Shown: positions 26,064 to 35,700, counted from the stretch's first letter. The stretch is DNA of 64,000 nt from Breznakibacter xylanolyticus (GCF_003254275.1 NZ_QKZK01000004.1:62001-126000), one strand, 5' to 3'. Translations and numbers: made by a program. The notes: generated by a model from the letters alone, not told the origin.

Positions 26064-27899
26064 TTACTCCACCGTCACCGACTTCGCCAAATTCCTGGGT
26101 TGGTCAACGTTACAGCCGCGAAGCACGGCAATGTAGTACGAGATGATTTGCAATGGGATGATGGTCACCAGTGGTGCCAGTGCTTCGTGGCATTCGGGCA
26201 CCTCAATCACGTGGTCGGCCATTTTTACAATCACGTCATCGCCTTTAGTTACCACAGCAATCACCTTGCCGTTACGGGCTTTCACCTCCTGGATGTTACT
26301 CACGATTTTCTCGTACGATTTGTCCTTGGTGGCGATGATGAACACGGGCATGTTTTCGTCGATGAGGGCGATGGGGCCGTGTTTCATCTCGGCTGCGGGA
26401 TACCCTTCGGCGTGGATGTACGAAATCTCTTTCAGTTTCAGAGCTCCTTCGAGGGCAACGGGGTAGAGGTTGCCACGTCCCAGGTAAAGGGCGTTGGTGG
26501 CATCTTTGTAGGTCTCGCCAATGCCTTTGATGTATTGCTCGTCCGAGAGGATTTCCTGTATTTTGTCCGGTATTTGTGTGAGGCCGGCGATCAATTCTTC
26601 GTAGGCTTCCTGACTAATGAGGTTGCGTTTTTTGCCCAGCAAAAAGGCCATCATCATCAGCACGGTTACCTGCGAGGTGAATGCCTTGGTAGATGCCACG
26701 CCAATTTCGATGCCTGCATGGGTATAAACGCCGGCGTCGGTTTCGCGAGCGATGGACGATCCGGCCACGTTGCACACGCCCAGAATGAGTGCGCCCGATT
26801 CCTTGGCCATCTTGATGGCAGCCAGCGTGTCGGCTGTTTCGCCGCTCTGGCTGATGGCGATAATCACGTCATCGGCATAGATGACCGGGTTGCGATAGCG
26901 GAATTCCGAGGCATATTCCACTTCCACAGGGATGCGGGCATACTCCTCGAAAAGATATTCGCCCACCAGTCCTGCATGCCACGATGTCCCACAGGCAATG
27001 ATGATGATGCGGCGCGCCTGCACCAATCGGGGCAGTACGTCGGTGATGCCGCCCAGGAACAGGTTCGACTGATCCATGGAGATGCGACCCCTGAAGGTGT
27101 CCGAAATGGTGTGCGGCTGTTCGTGTATCTCTTTGAGCATGAAGTGTTCGTAACCGCATTTGTCGATTTCATCGATGCTCAGTTCTATTTTCTGGACTTT
27201 GGGAACCAGCATGTCATTCTGGATGTTTTTCAAATCCAGATGGTCGCGAGTGATGACAGCCACATCTTCATCGTTCATAAATATCACCTGGTCGGTGTAT
27301 TCGATGATGGGGGTGGCGTCTGATGCCAGAAAATATTCCCCTTTCCCCACGCCAATCACCAAGGGCGATCCTTTGCGGGCGGCGATGAGTTTACCGGGTT
27401 CGTCGATGCACGAAATCACCAGACCATACGCACCAATCACTTTGGTGAGAGCCAGTCGCACTGCCAGTTCGGCATCCACCTGGTTTTCGGAGTAGATGCT
27501 TTCGATGAAGTTGGCCAGCACCTCGGTATCGGTTTGGCTTTGAAAGGCATATCCGCGTGCGGTGAGTTCCCGTTTCAGGTGGGCATAATTTTCGATGATG
27601 CCGTTGTGAATGACGGTGAATTTCCCGTTCATCGAGGTGTGCGGGTGTGCGTTGGCATCACTGGGTTCGCCATGCGTGGCCCAACGGGTGTGCCCCATGC
27701 CGATGGTGCCGGTGATGTCTTTCCCTTTGGAGTGTTCTTCCAGGTCTTTCACCTTGCCTTTGCATTTGTACACTTTGGTGCCGTGGTTAATCAGGGCGAT
27801 GCCCGCCGAGTCGTATCCACGGTATTCCAGGCGTTGAAGACCTTTGATCAGGATGGGATAGGCAGTGCGTTCTCCCACGTATGCTACAATTCCGCACAT
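26064..27899 (-). CDS. glmS: glutamine--fructose-6-phosphate aminotransferase (isomerizing)
   Basis: The 611-residue GlmS makes glucosamine-6-phosphate for peptidoglycan and LPS. It begins MCGIVAYVG, with the Cys2 nucleophile of the glutaminase domain, and has the GHTRWATHG substrate motif near residue 70. Two SIS isomerase domains follow (ISQSGETADT, ACGTSWHAG). It ends with the family-typical LAKSVTVE. The gene is monocistronic, with its own promoter and terminator. I see no glmS ribozyme in the short leader. Confidence 0.98.
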   Translation of the reverse strand: MCGIVAYVGERTAYPILIKGLQRLEYRGYDSAGIALINHGTKVYKCKGKVKDLEEHSKGKDITGTIGMGHTRWATHGEPSDANAHPHTSMNGKFTVIHNGIIENYAHLKRELTARGYAFQSQTDTEVLANFIESIYSENQVDAELAVRLALTKVIGAYGLVISCIDEPGKLIAARKGSPLVIGVGKGEYFLASDATPIIEYTDQVIFMNDEDVAVITRDHLDLKNIQNDMLVPKVQKIELSIDEIDKCGYEHFMLKEIHEQPHTISDTFRGRISMDQSNLFLGGITDVLPRLVQARRIIIIACGTSWHAGLVGEYLFEEYARIPVEVEYASEFRYRNPVIYADDVIIAISQSGETADTLAAIKMAKESGALILGVCNVAGSSIARETDAGVYTHAGIEIGVASTKAFTSQVTVLMMMAFLLGKKRNLISQEAYEELIAGLTQIPDKIQEILSDEQYIKGIGETYKDATNALYLGRGNLYPVALEGALKLKEISYIHAEGYPAAEMKHGPIALIDENMPVFIIATKDKSYEKIVSNIQEVKARNGKVIAVVTKGDDVIVKMADHVIEVPECHEALAPLVTIIPLQIISYYIAVLRGCNVDQPRNLAKSVTVE

Positions 27900-27938
27900 G
27901 TGATGGTCGTGTTTGGTTTAATCTATTATTTTGAGCCC

Positions 27939-27946
27939 CAAAAATA
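27939..27946 (-). promoter_or_regulatory. -7 promoter element for glmS
   Basis: The reverse strand reads TATTTTTG, an exact TAnnTTTG, 40 bases upstream of the glmS ATG at 27899. Confidence 0.6.
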
Positions 27947-27994
27947 CTGTTTTTTAGGAATCCTCAATCGTTTTTTTGTTTGACCGAAGCGTGT

Positions 27995-28615
27995 TTATTG
28001 TTCACCATTTACGTTTGCTTTGGTGTATTTGCTCAAAATTTTGTGAATGCGACGCCCGTTCCAGTCAGCGGCTCCAATTTTGCGCAGTACAATGCGGTGG
28101 TTAGGGGTGACGATGAACGTGGCCGGAATGCTTTCCGAATTCAATAATTCCGGTGTGGTGCCTATGGGACGATAAACCGGCAGGTTGAGCCCTCGTTCGC
28201 TCATGAACCGCGATACTTTGTCAGGATCCTCATCGTTGATGAGCAAAAACATCACGTTGTCTTTCCATTGTTCGTGAAGTTTGGCAATGGATGGCATTTC
28301 GGCCACGCACGGCGGGCACCAGGTGGCCCATAGGTTAATGAACAGTACTTTCCCCTGCAACTCCTTCAGAGTGATGGTGTCACCGTGCTGCGATAACATT
28401 GACCATTGCAGTTGCGATTCGGGCAAATATATCACCTCCTTGGTTTCGCGTGGTTGAAACAAGGTGTTGCGGATGATAAAACCTGTAATGGATGTACGGC
28501 TCTGTGGGATGATGAGCAACAGCAATGCAATGACGAAAAGGAAGTCCAGGGCTATGCCCCATTTGCTTTTTCGAGCCACGTATTTGGCCCATCGTTTGGT
28601 AATCAGGTTGCTCAT
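27995..28615 (-). CDS. membrane-anchored TlpA/ResA-like thioredoxin
   Basis: The 206-residue protein has one N-terminal membrane anchor (about residues 20-37) and a periplasm-facing thioredoxin domain with the redox motif WATWCPPC (C100, C103). Members reduce periplasmic disulfides, for example in cytochrome c maturation or stress repair. The cis-proline region appears as SIPATFIVT. The upstream gene, a two-membrane-segment protein, ends 22 bases before, so they form an operon. No cytochrome maturation gene is nearby. Confidence 0.9.
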   Translation of the reverse strand: MSNLITKRWAKYVARKSKWGIALDFLFVIALLLLIIPQSRTSITGFIIRNTLFQPRETKEVIYLPESQLQWSMLSQHGDTITLKELQGKVLFINLWATWCPPCVAEMPSIAKLHEQWKDNVMFLLINDEDPDKVSRFMSERGLNLPVYRPIGTTPELLNSESIPATFIVTPNHRIVLRKIGAADWNGRRIHKILSKYTKANVNGEQ

Positions 28616-28637
28616 CTTTCTTTTTTTGATGATGTGG

Positions 28638-29261
28638 TTATCGAACCCAACGCAGCATCGAGGTTTTTTCTCGTGTTCCGTTCACTGTCATCTTTATCTT
28701 CACCCAGCGGTTTTTTTTCAGCTCCGGCACCTTGTCGTAAAATCGATCCAGGTCAATGACCAACATGTGGCTGGTTTGTGTGGTGAGCGTGATGGGGAAG
28801 GCGGCTGACCCGGTAACGTGTATCACAAAGGCTTTTTTGCCTCCCGGTCGGATGAATTCAACCACCGGATTCGAAAATGTCTGACCACTGCGTGTGGTGT
28901 TCAGAATAAATAACCGCATCATGCGTCTTTTGTTTTCTTTCGACCGGAAAATTGATGTCCGCACCAATACCATTCCGGGAATTAGTTTTTCGATCCATCC
29001 ACGACGTTTGGCCACGAACACCAGCAACACCACACCTACCATCAACAGGTAGGGGAGCCAGTTTGTCAGCGGTGCTTCCGGTGTGGGAGCCAATTTGTCT
29101 GTCAATGTCCCCGTAACCTGTTCCGATGGTGTCACCACCTTCTCGCGGATATTTTCACCCTGGCGGCTGCACCAATGAACCACCACCATGATGGTGAGTG
29201 CACTCAGAATCAGTAGCCTGTTTTTTTTATAGAATTCTGCAATTTGACGCAAGGTATTCAT
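28638..29261 (-). CDS. unrecognised membrane protein in operon with TlpA-like thioredoxin
   Basis: The 207-residue protein has two hydrophobic segments: about residues 13-30 (LLILSALTIMVVVHW) and 69-85 (LPYLLMVGVVLLVFV). A basic region follows, then a C-terminal domain of about 100 residues rich in β-strands (VVEFIRPGGKKAFVIHV, MLVIDLDRFYDKV). I do not recognise a family. Because it is transcribed just ahead of the thioredoxin, it may assist or anchor that protein (inference). Confidence 0.6.
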   Translation of the reverse strand: MNTLRQIAEFYKKNRLLILSALTIMVVVHWCSRQGENIREKVVTPSEQVTGTLTDKLAPTPEAPLTNWLPYLLMVGVVLLVFVAKRRGWIEKLIPGMVLVRTSIFRSKENKRRMMRLFILNTTRSGQTFSNPVVEFIRPGGKKAFVIHVTGSAAFPITLTTQTSHMLVIDLDRFYDKVPELKKNRWVKIKMTVNGTREKTSMLRWVR

Positions 29262-29329
29262 CTGTTTATATAAGTATTAAGATTTGATTATCAGGATACA
29301 AGACGATGAGGGCTTGATTTTTAATTTAT

Positions 29330-29396
29330 ATTACTCTTTCACTTCTGTCCTTTTGCACTCTTTCACTCCTGCACTTTCCTCCCTCATTCACTCTCC
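29330..29396. repeat. pyrimidine-rich repeated words upstream of the thioredoxin operon
   Basis: The forward strand here reads as repeated TTTCACT, TTGCACT and CTTTCACTCCTGCAC words, the same as before queD. It lies between the reverse-strand genes ending at 29397 and starting at 29261. Confidence 0.4.
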
Positions 29397-29765
29397 TTAA
29401 CCAATGGGCAGCGGTTGCATTCCATCATAGTTGATGTAATATTCACCCCCAACGATCGGGCGTGCCATTTCCTCCTCGGTTTCTCCGTTGGCATTGGCAA
29501 TGCCAACGGATGCAAAATAGCAGAGAGCTTGGTGTTTAATTGCCAGCTTAGCCACCTCGGCGGCGACTTCAGGTTCTAAGATGCCCATGTGTGGGTAGCA
29601 GGCTGTTTTGACCACCACCAGAATGTAGCGATCGTTCTTGCGTGCCAATATCTGTGGATTTACGTCTATTTCTTTACGAACGTTCAGAACTTCGTAGCCT
29701 TTGTCAACCAGTTCTTTGTAAGCCACTTTGATGCCCATGTAATGGAGCTCTTCGGGTGTCATCAT
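29397..29765 (-). CDS. small conserved Bacteroidota protein, possible nuclease-like fold
   Basis: The 122-residue soluble protein starts MMTPEELHYMGIKV; the second Met may be the true start. The middle segment, EIDVNPQILARKNDRYILVVVK (about residues 32-53), has an Asp, then a strand ending in VVVKT. This is the spacing of the PD-(D/E)XK nuclease core as in YraN, but with Val where the second acid should be. I recall homologues carrying unlikely annotations such as an NADH-quinone reductase subunit, which the sequence does not support. Function is unknown. Confidence 0.6.
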   Translation of the reverse strand: MMTPEELHYMGIKVAYKELVDKGYEVLNVRKEIDVNPQILARKNDRYILVVVKTACYPHMGILEPEVAAEVAKLAIKHQALCYFASVGIANANGETEEEMARPIVGGEYYINYDGMQPLPIG

Positions 29766-29900
29766 GCTTTTCGCGCTTTTTTATCTTTTGTCTGCGAAGT
29801 TACATCTTTGCTTGGGGAGTCCTATAATCTTCATTATAAATTTACAGATTCAAAAGCGCCTCGCTTTCATGTTTTAGCATTGAAAACAAACAATAAAATA

Positions 29901-29930
29901 CCCGCAGAAGTGATATTCTGCGGGCGTTTC
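29901..29930 (-). terminator. terminator of the chemoreceptor gene
   Basis: The perfect 9-bp stem CCCGCAGAA / TTCTGCGGG (29901-29909 and 29916-29924) is followed on the reverse strand by TATTTTATTG. It lies 12 bases after the stop codon of the chemoreceptor. Confidence 0.8.
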
Positions 29931-29935
29931 AATAT

Positions 29936-31948
29936 TTAGTTCATTTCGAGAATGAGTTCCTGTTTGAGTTTTTTGCGGTTGATGCCACCCGGTTTCTGAG
30001 GGGGGCGGTAGGAGAGGGGAGGTTCGTTAACCGTAATGGGGGCTGAATGTAGCTGATCGGTTTTGAAAAACCCGATCAGTTTGCTCAGCTCCTCGGCCTG
30101 TTGGGTGAGTTCTTCGGAGGTGGCGGCCATCTCTTCGGCTGATGCTGAGTTTTGCTGGATGATGCTCGATAGTTGGTTCACAGCCACGTTGATTTGCTCG
30201 GCACCACTTTGCTGTTGCAGGCTCGATGCTGCTATTTCATCCACCATGGCAGATGTTTTTTGCATTTCGGGTACCAACTGGTTGAGGATATCGCCCGCCT
30301 GTGTGGAGATGGTGACCCCTTGCGATGATAATTTTAAAATGTCGTCGGCGGCACCACGGCTCATTTCGGCCAGTTTGCATACCTCGTCTGCCACCACGGC
30401 AAAGCCTCGGCCATGTTCGCCGGCACGGGCAGCTTCCACGGCCGCATTTAGCGCCAATATGTTGGTTTGCATGGCGATGTTGTTGATGTTTTTTATTTTG
30501 TCGGCGATCTGGCTCATCGACTTTACTGTTTCCTGCACAATAAGATTCCCTTTTTCGATGTTTTGGCTCGATAGGGTAGCTGCACTGCTGGTTTTATAAG
30601 CGTTTTCGGCATTTTGGTCGATGGCCGATGCCATTTCTTCCATGGCCGACGACACCTCCTCGGCCGACGAGGCCTGCTCATTTGAGCCAATGGAGACTTT
30701 TTGGGCGGCCACGTTTAGTTCCTCGCTCGCCTGTGCCAGGGTTTGTATGCTCACGTTCAGATTGCTCACGATGTCCTTTAAGCGCTCACTCATCTGTTGC
30801 AAGGCAATCGCCAACACCCCTATTTCGTCGTGGCGATCGTTTACAATATGAACCGTGAGATCTCCTTCGGCAATGCGTTTGGCCATGGCTGCCATCTCTT
30901 TAATTTTGTTGATGATGGGGTTGAGCACCCAGCTCAGCAAGGCAAAAAAGAGCACCAGGCTAACCACCATGCCGATGAGCAATACGTTCATCAATCGTGA
31001 AATACGAGCGTAAAGGTCGTCGTTGTATATTGATGTGGAGATGTAACATTTGTAGGGTGCAAAATATTTGAAATACTGAGTTTTCATTTTGCCATCCTTG
31101 TTGTCGGGCCAGCGGTATTCGGTTTTAAATTCGTTGGGCGATGCTGTTTTTAATTGTTGAAAAAAGCTGGCTTCGGCCATATTTTTCCCTTCCTGGTTTG
31201 GATGGATCACAAAGGTTCCCGTTTCGTCTACAATGAATGGGTATCCATTGTTGTAATATTTTTTTGAGGCAAAAATGCCTTTCAATGTTTCGTAGTTCTT
31301 CTCGCGCACACCCACAAAGAGCATCCCTTTTACCATTCCGTCCATCACGATGGGCTGATAAGCAGTGAGGTACCAATCGTTCACCACCCAGGCACGTCCT
31401 CGGTAGGTTTCTCCTTTTTCAACGGTTTTGATGACGTCCGAATCGTTGGGAATAAAGGTGTTGATGGCTCTGCTGCCGTCATGGTTTTTAACGTTGGTGG
31501 CAATGCGAAGGTAGCCATCATCAATTTTTTGGAAAATGGTAACCGCTTCCACCGACTGCGACTGAATCAGATCCACCAATCGGTTGCTTCCATGGATGGT
31601 TTCGTTCCCGATGACCCAGCGATTGACGCTGTAGGCCTTTGTGCCTCCAGTGGATTGGTTGGTGCCATTAATCATTAACAGATCGGATGAGGCCTTCAGC
31701 GTGCCTGCACTTTTCATCATCTCCTGTGCCAGGTTCATTGAAATGTTGACCTGTTCCTGTTTCATCTTCACGTGGTCGTTCAAAATGGTGTGCAAGTCCT
31801 CCACGAGGTCGCGCATGCGTTGGTCGGTCTCAGTTACCAAATCGTGTCGAATGGTTTGAAACAGCGTGATGCCTAATGAGGTGAAGATGATTACCAGAAT
31901 GCTGGCAATCAGTGTGTTGATGCGGGTTTTGAGTGTCATCCCTTTCAT
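29936..31948 (-). CDS. methyl-accepting chemotaxis protein, Cache-type sensor
   Basis: The 670-residue transducer has a membrane segment near residues 12-34 and a large periplasmic Cache-like region (about 40-310; the Cache 3/Cache 2 fusion type is my best match). A second membrane segment lies near 322-344, followed by a HAMP linker. The signalling hairpin is [33 protein letters not shown], whose tip is the conserved receptor-kinase contact. [10 protein letters not shown] carries Cys where Arg is usual. No che or motility gene lies nearby, so what it controls is open. The start may be Met1 or Met4. Confidence 0.9.
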   Translation of the reverse strand: MKGMTLKTRINTLIASILVIIFTSLGITLFQTIRHDLVTETDQRMRDLVEDLHTILNDHVKMKQEQVNISMNLAQEMMKSAGTLKASSDLLMINGTNQSTGGTKAYSVNRWVIGNETIHGSNRLVDLIQSQSVEAVTIFQKIDDGYLRIATNVKNHDGSRAINTFIPNDSDVIKTVEKGETYRGRAWVVNDWYLTAYQPIVMDGMVKGMLFVGVREKNYETLKGIFASKKYYNNGYPFIVDETGTFVIHPNQEGKNMAEASFFQQLKTASPNEFKTEYRWPDNKDGKMKTQYFKYFAPYKCYISTSIYNDDLYARISRLMNVLLIGMVVSLVLFFALLSWVLNPIINKIKEMAAMAKRIAEGDLTVHIVNDRHDEIGVLAIALQQMSERLKDIVSNLNVSIQTLAQASEELNVAAQKVSIGSNEQASSAEEVSSAMEEMASAIDQNAENAYKTSSAATLSSQNIEKGNLIVQETVKSMSQIADKIKNINNIAMQTNILALNAAVEAARAGEHGRGFAVVADEVCKLAEMSRGAADDILKLSSQGVTISTQAGDILNQLVPEMQKTSAMVDEIAASSLQQQSGAEQINVAVNQLSSIIQQNSASAEEMAATSEELTQQAEELSKLIGFFKTDQLHSAPITVNEPPLSYRPPQKPGGINRKKLKQELILEMN

Positions 31949-32445
31949 GCCTGAGGGTGTAATGGATTGTTTTTACTGATATTTAATTCTTGGGCAAATT
32001 GCTCCATCAGTAAATAACGGCAAGGGGTTATGTCTGCGAAAGTATTCGTAAAACAGATATGAAATGTATTTTTTACACCAATCGTTCTGACTTTTACGCC
32101 AAATGTTCAAAAGTTCAGGCAAGCGTTTAATGTGTTATGATATAGCGTGTTGTGATTAGGTAAAACAGGTATTAAATGCGCATATAAGGTTCTTTCCCTT
32201 GTATTTTCTGGCTTTTTGTAATTACAAGTGGATGTCGTTAAGTGAATGCGATTCACAAAAGAGACAAGAAGATGATTAGACTAAAGACAGATAGATTAGA
32301 CTGAAGAGACGAAGAGAACGCATCTAAACATCTGTTTTCATCTCATCATCGTCTCATCGTCTTATGTCTTTTTCTCTTAACTAAACGACATTGAATTACA
32401 AGTGGAAAAAAAGTTTGATCCTGCCGGGTGTGATTCCGGTTGTGT
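31949..32445. other. 497-bp intergenic region with purine/pyrimidine-biased patch
   Basis: It lies between the chemoreceptor (its upstream side) and the end of the glycosyltransferase operon. The patch 32255-32390 is first purine-rich with near-repeats GATTAGACTAAAGAC and GATTAGACTGAAGAG, then pyrimidine-rich (TCATCTCATCATCGTCTC), so the two halves could pair weakly. No coding potential and no exact promoter motif for the chemoreceptor were seen. Confidence 0.35.
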
Positions 32446-33192
32446 TTAAAACCTTTTGTGTCGCAAAATGTACCCGATGAGGTTGATGCCCAGTGGGATG
32501 TGTGTGGCGATGGTTGGCAGTAATCCAAAATGTTGTCGCATAATGCGGAAACGTTCTTTGAGCCCCGGCACGATGTTTTTTTTAGTCAGACCGCCATCTA
32601 AGAAGTGTGACAGCACAAGTTGCGTGTTACAAATGTGTTGCGATTTTTTGAGCACCAGTAAACACCATTCGTAATCGGCCGAAAAGTGGTACTGAAGGTT
32701 GTAATAGGGTGCCAACGTTTTTTTGCAAATAAACGACTGGTGGCTCACGCGCATGCCATTGCGAAAGTCACGCCAGGTAAGTTTCGCCGGAGGTGTGAGG
32801 CGGCGCTTTCCTAACGCCTGCCCGTTATCATCAATCATCATCGTATCGCCGTAATACACATCGGCATTGGGGCAGGCGGTCAGCATACGCTCGATGACAT
32901 CGGGCGAAGCGGGTTCGTCGCCCGAATTGATGAACCACAGGTAATCGCCCGTGGCCAGGTCGATGCCTTTGTTCATGGCATCGTACAGGCCTCGATCGGG
33001 TTCGCTGATCCACCGCGTGATAGATGCTTCGTGGCGGCGAATAATGTCAAGGGTTCCATCGCGTGAACCGCCATCAACCACAATGTATTCAATGCCTTTG
33101 TAATGCAAGGCTGCCACGCTTTGAATGGTTTTCTCCAGTGTGGCAGCGCCGTTGTAAACGATGGTGATGATGCTGATGACCGGTTGTGTCAT
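32446..33192 (-). CDS. family 2 glycosyltransferase (WcaE-like)
   Basis: The 248-residue GT-A enzyme starts ISIITIVYNGAATLEKTI, has the nucleotide-sugar motif VVDGGSRDGT near residue 39 and the acidic EPDRGLYDAMNKG motif typical of colanic-acid WcaE-type transferases. It transfers a sugar from a nucleotide donor to a growing surface glycan. Its start overlaps the stop of the upstream family-4 glycosyltransferase by 4 bases, so the two are translationally coupled. Confidence 0.9.
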   Translation of the reverse strand: MTQPVISIITIVYNGAATLEKTIQSVAALHYKGIEYIVVDGGSRDGTLDIIRRHEASITRWISEPDRGLYDAMNKGIDLATGDYLWFINSGDEPASPDVIERMLTACPNADVYYGDTMMIDDNGQALGKRRLTPPAKLTWRDFRNGMRVSHQSFICKKTLAPYYNLQYHFSADYEWCLLVLKKSQHICNTQLVLSHFLDGGLTKKNIVPGLKERFRIMRQHFGLLPTIATHIPLGINLIGYILRHKRF

Positions 33193-34454
33193 GAATTGGC
33201 TAATGCTTGTCGGTAAATGTCGATGTAGCGGGCAGCCACTTTCTGTTCCGAATAATTGTCGAGGACCCGGGTGCGTGCTGCGTCGGCCATTTTATCGGTG
33301 TCGTTGATAAACAGGGTTTGGTAGATGCCGTTTGACAGACTCAAAGAGTTGCGCACTTCGCTCAGGTAGCCCGATTTTTCGTGTTCAATCATCTCGGGAA
33401 CGCCTCCAATGCGGAACCCGATTACGGGCGTGGCACACGACATGGCTTCCATCACGGTGTTGGGCAGGTTGTCCTGTAACGATGGCAACACGTAAGCATC
33501 GGCTGCGCTATATAGCTGCACCAGCGTTTTGGTGTTGGTGATGTAACGCATAAAATGCGTTTTAAAGGGAATGTTGAGGTGCTCACCATGCTTGGTTTTT
33601 CCAAAAATGATGACTTCGAGCTTGTCGTGTAGTACCGGAAAATTATCGTGCAACAAGTTGAGGGCTTCCACCAGATAGCGGATTCCTTTACGCGGATCAT
33701 TGATGTTGGCGGCACCAAACATGAGCAACTTTTTATCTGCCGGTAGTTTGAGCTTGGCGCGGCATTCCTGCTTGTCCATCGGATGGTAAAAGTCGGTGTC
33801 GATGGGGTTGGGAATCACCGTGCAAGGCTTGTTGCGGAACAACGTGCTTTCGCTGGCCAGCGATTTGAGCCATTTGCTGCAGGTGACAATGTGCAGGTTG
33901 GCCGATTTGTATATTTTCTTTTTGGTAGCTAATTGTTGCCACGAGAGGTCTTTGGCCGAAGGGTTTTTCAAAAATGGACAATGGCCGCACGATTCCAGAA
34001 ATTCATGACAGTTGCCGTTGTAATGGCATCCGCCGGTGAAAGGCCACATATCATGAAGGGTCCACACCACGGGTTTACCCATGTTCAGAAGTTTTTGAAT
34101 GCTGTTGAGCGACAAATACCCTTGGTTGACCCAGTGGAGGTGAATGATGTCCGCTTCTTTCACCAATGGATGCACCGACAAATCCATGCCTGTATTGGCC
34201 GGTGAAAAGGCAAATCGCTCGAGGGCACTTTTTTCGTATGGCCAAAAACGCAGGCGTTCCCATAAAAAACGGGCATAGGCCATTTTGTGTGACCACATGG
34301 TTTTGTTGGCCACTTCAACCAGCATGCCGTCCATGCCATCGGAAACCAACATGCGGGCATCAACGTTTTGGTTATGCAAGGCGGCGGTTAGTCGAAAGGC
34401 CGCTACAGCAGCTCCGCCCACGCTATCGCTCTTGTTGATCAATACTACTTTCAC
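33189..34454 (-). CDS. family 4 glycosyltransferase (WcaC-like)
   Basis: The 421-residue GT-B enzyme has the N-terminal motif VGGAAVAAFRL, then WTLHDMWPFTGGCHYNG followed by a cysteine cluster (C..C..C) typical of WcaC-like transferases. The donor-binding segment MEAMSCATPVIGFRIGG has the conserved glutamate pair. With the coupled GT2 it probably adds two sugars to an exopolysaccharide or LPS chain. No polymerase or flippase is adjacent, so this is a two-gene satellite rather than a full polysaccharide locus. A good promoter lies 50 bases upstream. Confidence 0.9.
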   Translation of the reverse strand: MKVVLINKSDSVGGAAVAAFRLTAALHNQNVDARMLVSDGMDGMLVEVANKTMWSHKMAYARFLWERLRFWPYEKSALERFAFSPANTGMDLSVHPLVKEADIIHLHWVNQGYLSLNSIQKLLNMGKPVVWTLHDMWPFTGGCHYNGNCHEFLESCGHCPFLKNPSAKDLSWQQLATKKKIYKSANLHIVTCSKWLKSLASESTLFRNKPCTVIPNPIDTDFYHPMDKQECRAKLKLPADKKLLMFGAANINDPRKGIRYLVEALNLLHDNFPVLHDKLEVIIFGKTKHGEHLNIPFKTHFMRYITNTKTLVQLYSAADAYVLPSLQDNLPNTVMEAMSCATPVIGFRIGGVPEMIEHEKSGYLSEVRNSLSLSNGIYQTLFINDTDKMADAARTRVLDNYSEQKVAARYIDIYRQALANS

Positions 34455-34504
34455 GATTGGTTGCTTTGGTTCGTTGTGAAGGTTGTGCAGATTTTTTCAG
34501 AAAT

Positions 34505-34537
34505 CAAAATTATCCCATTTAATCGGACAAAACAAAG
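34505..34537 (-). promoter_or_regulatory. promoter of the glycosyltransferase pair
   Basis: The reverse strand has TAATTTTG (34505-34512), an exact TAnnTTTG -7 element. TTTG at 34534-34537 lies 21 bases upstream and fits the Bacteroidota -33 element. The start codon is at 34454. Confidence 0.7.
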
Positions 34538-34755
34538 GTGGTGATGCTTTTGCCGTCTCGGTTCTCTTTCGGAATGAGACCTCTATGTTGTGTGGATTTG
34601 ATTGCCGGCGCTTGTTTTGTGTTGATTCATTGCTTGATAGTCCTTTTTTCAGCGTTATCGATTCCTGTGGTGGGTGCCTGTGGATAATTTGACCAATGGC
34701 TGTTTTTTGTTGATGTTTAGCCCAAACATTGAGTGTGTTTATGACTTGGAGACGT
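34538..34755. other. non-coding gap between glycosyltransferase promoter and terminator
   Basis: No gene is recognised. It contains one perfect DnaA-box nonamer on the reverse strand (TTATCCACA, 34679-34687) and a weak hairpin TGTTTAGCCCAAACA near 34720. Neither is convincing as a functional site on its own. Confidence 0.3.
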
Positions 34756-34783
34756 AAAAAAGGCGCTCATTGAGCGCCTTTTT
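34756..34783. terminator. bidirectional terminator after the SH3 lipoprotein gene
   Basis: A GC-rich stem GGCGCTC / GAGCGCC is flanked by six A on the left and five T on the right. It lies 32 bases beyond the stop of the reverse-strand SH3 gene. Confidence 0.85.
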
Positions 34784-34814
34784 CGATAATCATGGTTTGT
34801 ATTTAGAGTCATCG

Positions 34815-35567
34815 TTAATCGACCACATATACTTCCGATGAATCACTTTCGGATGCGACGACGGCTGTTTCGTCTTCTGTTTCTGCCTCATAATATTCTT
34901 CTTCACCACCATCAAGATAGCTAATCATTTCGTAAATGTGATCCATGAAAGCAGAATTGGAAAGGTCGCTGTTGTTGGCAATTTCACGAAGCATGGTCAG
35001 TTTTTTCTCGTCATTTTTTTCGTCAATGGCTGCCTTGGCAAAAACAGCCACGGCCATGTCTACATCAACGTATGAGAGATTTTCAGGTTTTATCCATCCT
35101 TTATCAATCCATTTGCCTTCGTTACTTTTGCCTGTCACTTCTATCCAACCTTCGTGGTCTCCATTTTTCACGGCTACAATGTCCATGGGGAGGAAGTTCT
35201 TGTCACTTTTGGTGAGCAGGTCGGGACGGTTGTAGAGAGGAGCTGAGTAAATGAGCACGGCCGGTTGGCTGTTGAGGACAATAAAATCGGCACGCACCCA
35301 TCCTTCTTTGCCATCTTGAAGACCTACTTTGTAGTATTCAACGGGTTTTTTGCCCGATGAGTCGGTCGCCGATTCGTTTAGATAGGTCACTTTTTCGCCC
35401 AAGTTAATGGCGGTAATCCATTTGCTGCTTTCGTTGGGTTCTGTTCGCAGTGAAACTTTGTTCCAAACACATACGGCTGTGTCGGCTTCGCCGGATTTGC
35501 CCGAACCGCATGACGTTGTTAGTAGGCTCAGCACCATGAGGGTGAGCATCATGTTCAATAACTTCAT
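34815..35567 (-). CDS. SH3-domain lipoprotein
   Basis: The 250-residue protein has a lipoprotein signal with LLTTSCGSG (Cys at about 20). A bacterial SH3 domain follows (about residues 33-100; VSLRTEPNESSKWITAINLGEKV and GWVRADFIV are typical). A second SH3-like segment is likely at about 105-165 (PLYNRPDLL ... EGWIEVTG ... GWIKPENL). The tail is acidic. Such proteins bind cell-wall peptides. It is probably located in the periplasm, anchored by lipid. Confidence 0.8.
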   Translation of the reverse strand: MKLLNMMLTLMVLSLLTTSCGSGKSGEADTAVCVWNKVSLRTEPNESSKWITAINLGEKVTYLNESATDSSGKKPVEYYKVGLQDGKEGWVRADFIVLNSQPAVLIYSAPLYNRPDLLTKSDKNFLPMDIVAVKNGDHEGWIEVTGKSNEGKWIDKGWIKPENLSYVDVDMAVAVFAKAAIDEKNDEKKLTMLREIANNSDLSNSAFMDHIYEMISYLDGGEEEYYEAETEDETAVVASESDSSEVYVVD

Positions 35568-35602
35568 AGGATATAAGTTTATTTTTAATTTGTTTAATGG
35601 TA

Positions 35603-35610
35603 CAAATTTA
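35603..35610 (-). promoter_or_regulatory. -7 promoter element for the SH3 lipoprotein gene
   Basis: The reverse strand reads TAAATTTG, a TAnnTTTG match 36 bases upstream of the start at 35567. Confidence 0.5.
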
Positions 35611-35651
35611 TGATTTTATTGTTTGTGGCAATGGGAGTAAGTTTCAACCAA

Positions 35652-35685
35652 TAAAAAAACCCGAAGCATTCGCTTCGGGTTTTTT
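35652..35685 (-). terminator. terminator after the Cys/Lys-rich peptide gene
   Basis: The perfect 8-bp stem CCCGAAGC / GCTTCGGG has a 4-base loop, with A-run and T-run on either side. It lies just downstream of the stop at 35701 and separates it from the SH3 gene. Confidence 0.88.
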
Positions 35686-35700
35686 GGGGGTAATGACTCA

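Noticed and set aside
26100-27323. Long open frame antisense to glmS
   Set aside because: It lies opposite a perfectly conserved glmS. Its translation is rich in His, Phe, Val and Gly without domain logic, as expected from the codon bias of the real gene.
34679-34687. Perfect DnaA box (TTATCCACA, reverse strand)
   Set aside because: It is a single nonamer without neighbouring boxes or an AT-rich unwinding element. One such match is not surprising in 64 kb.
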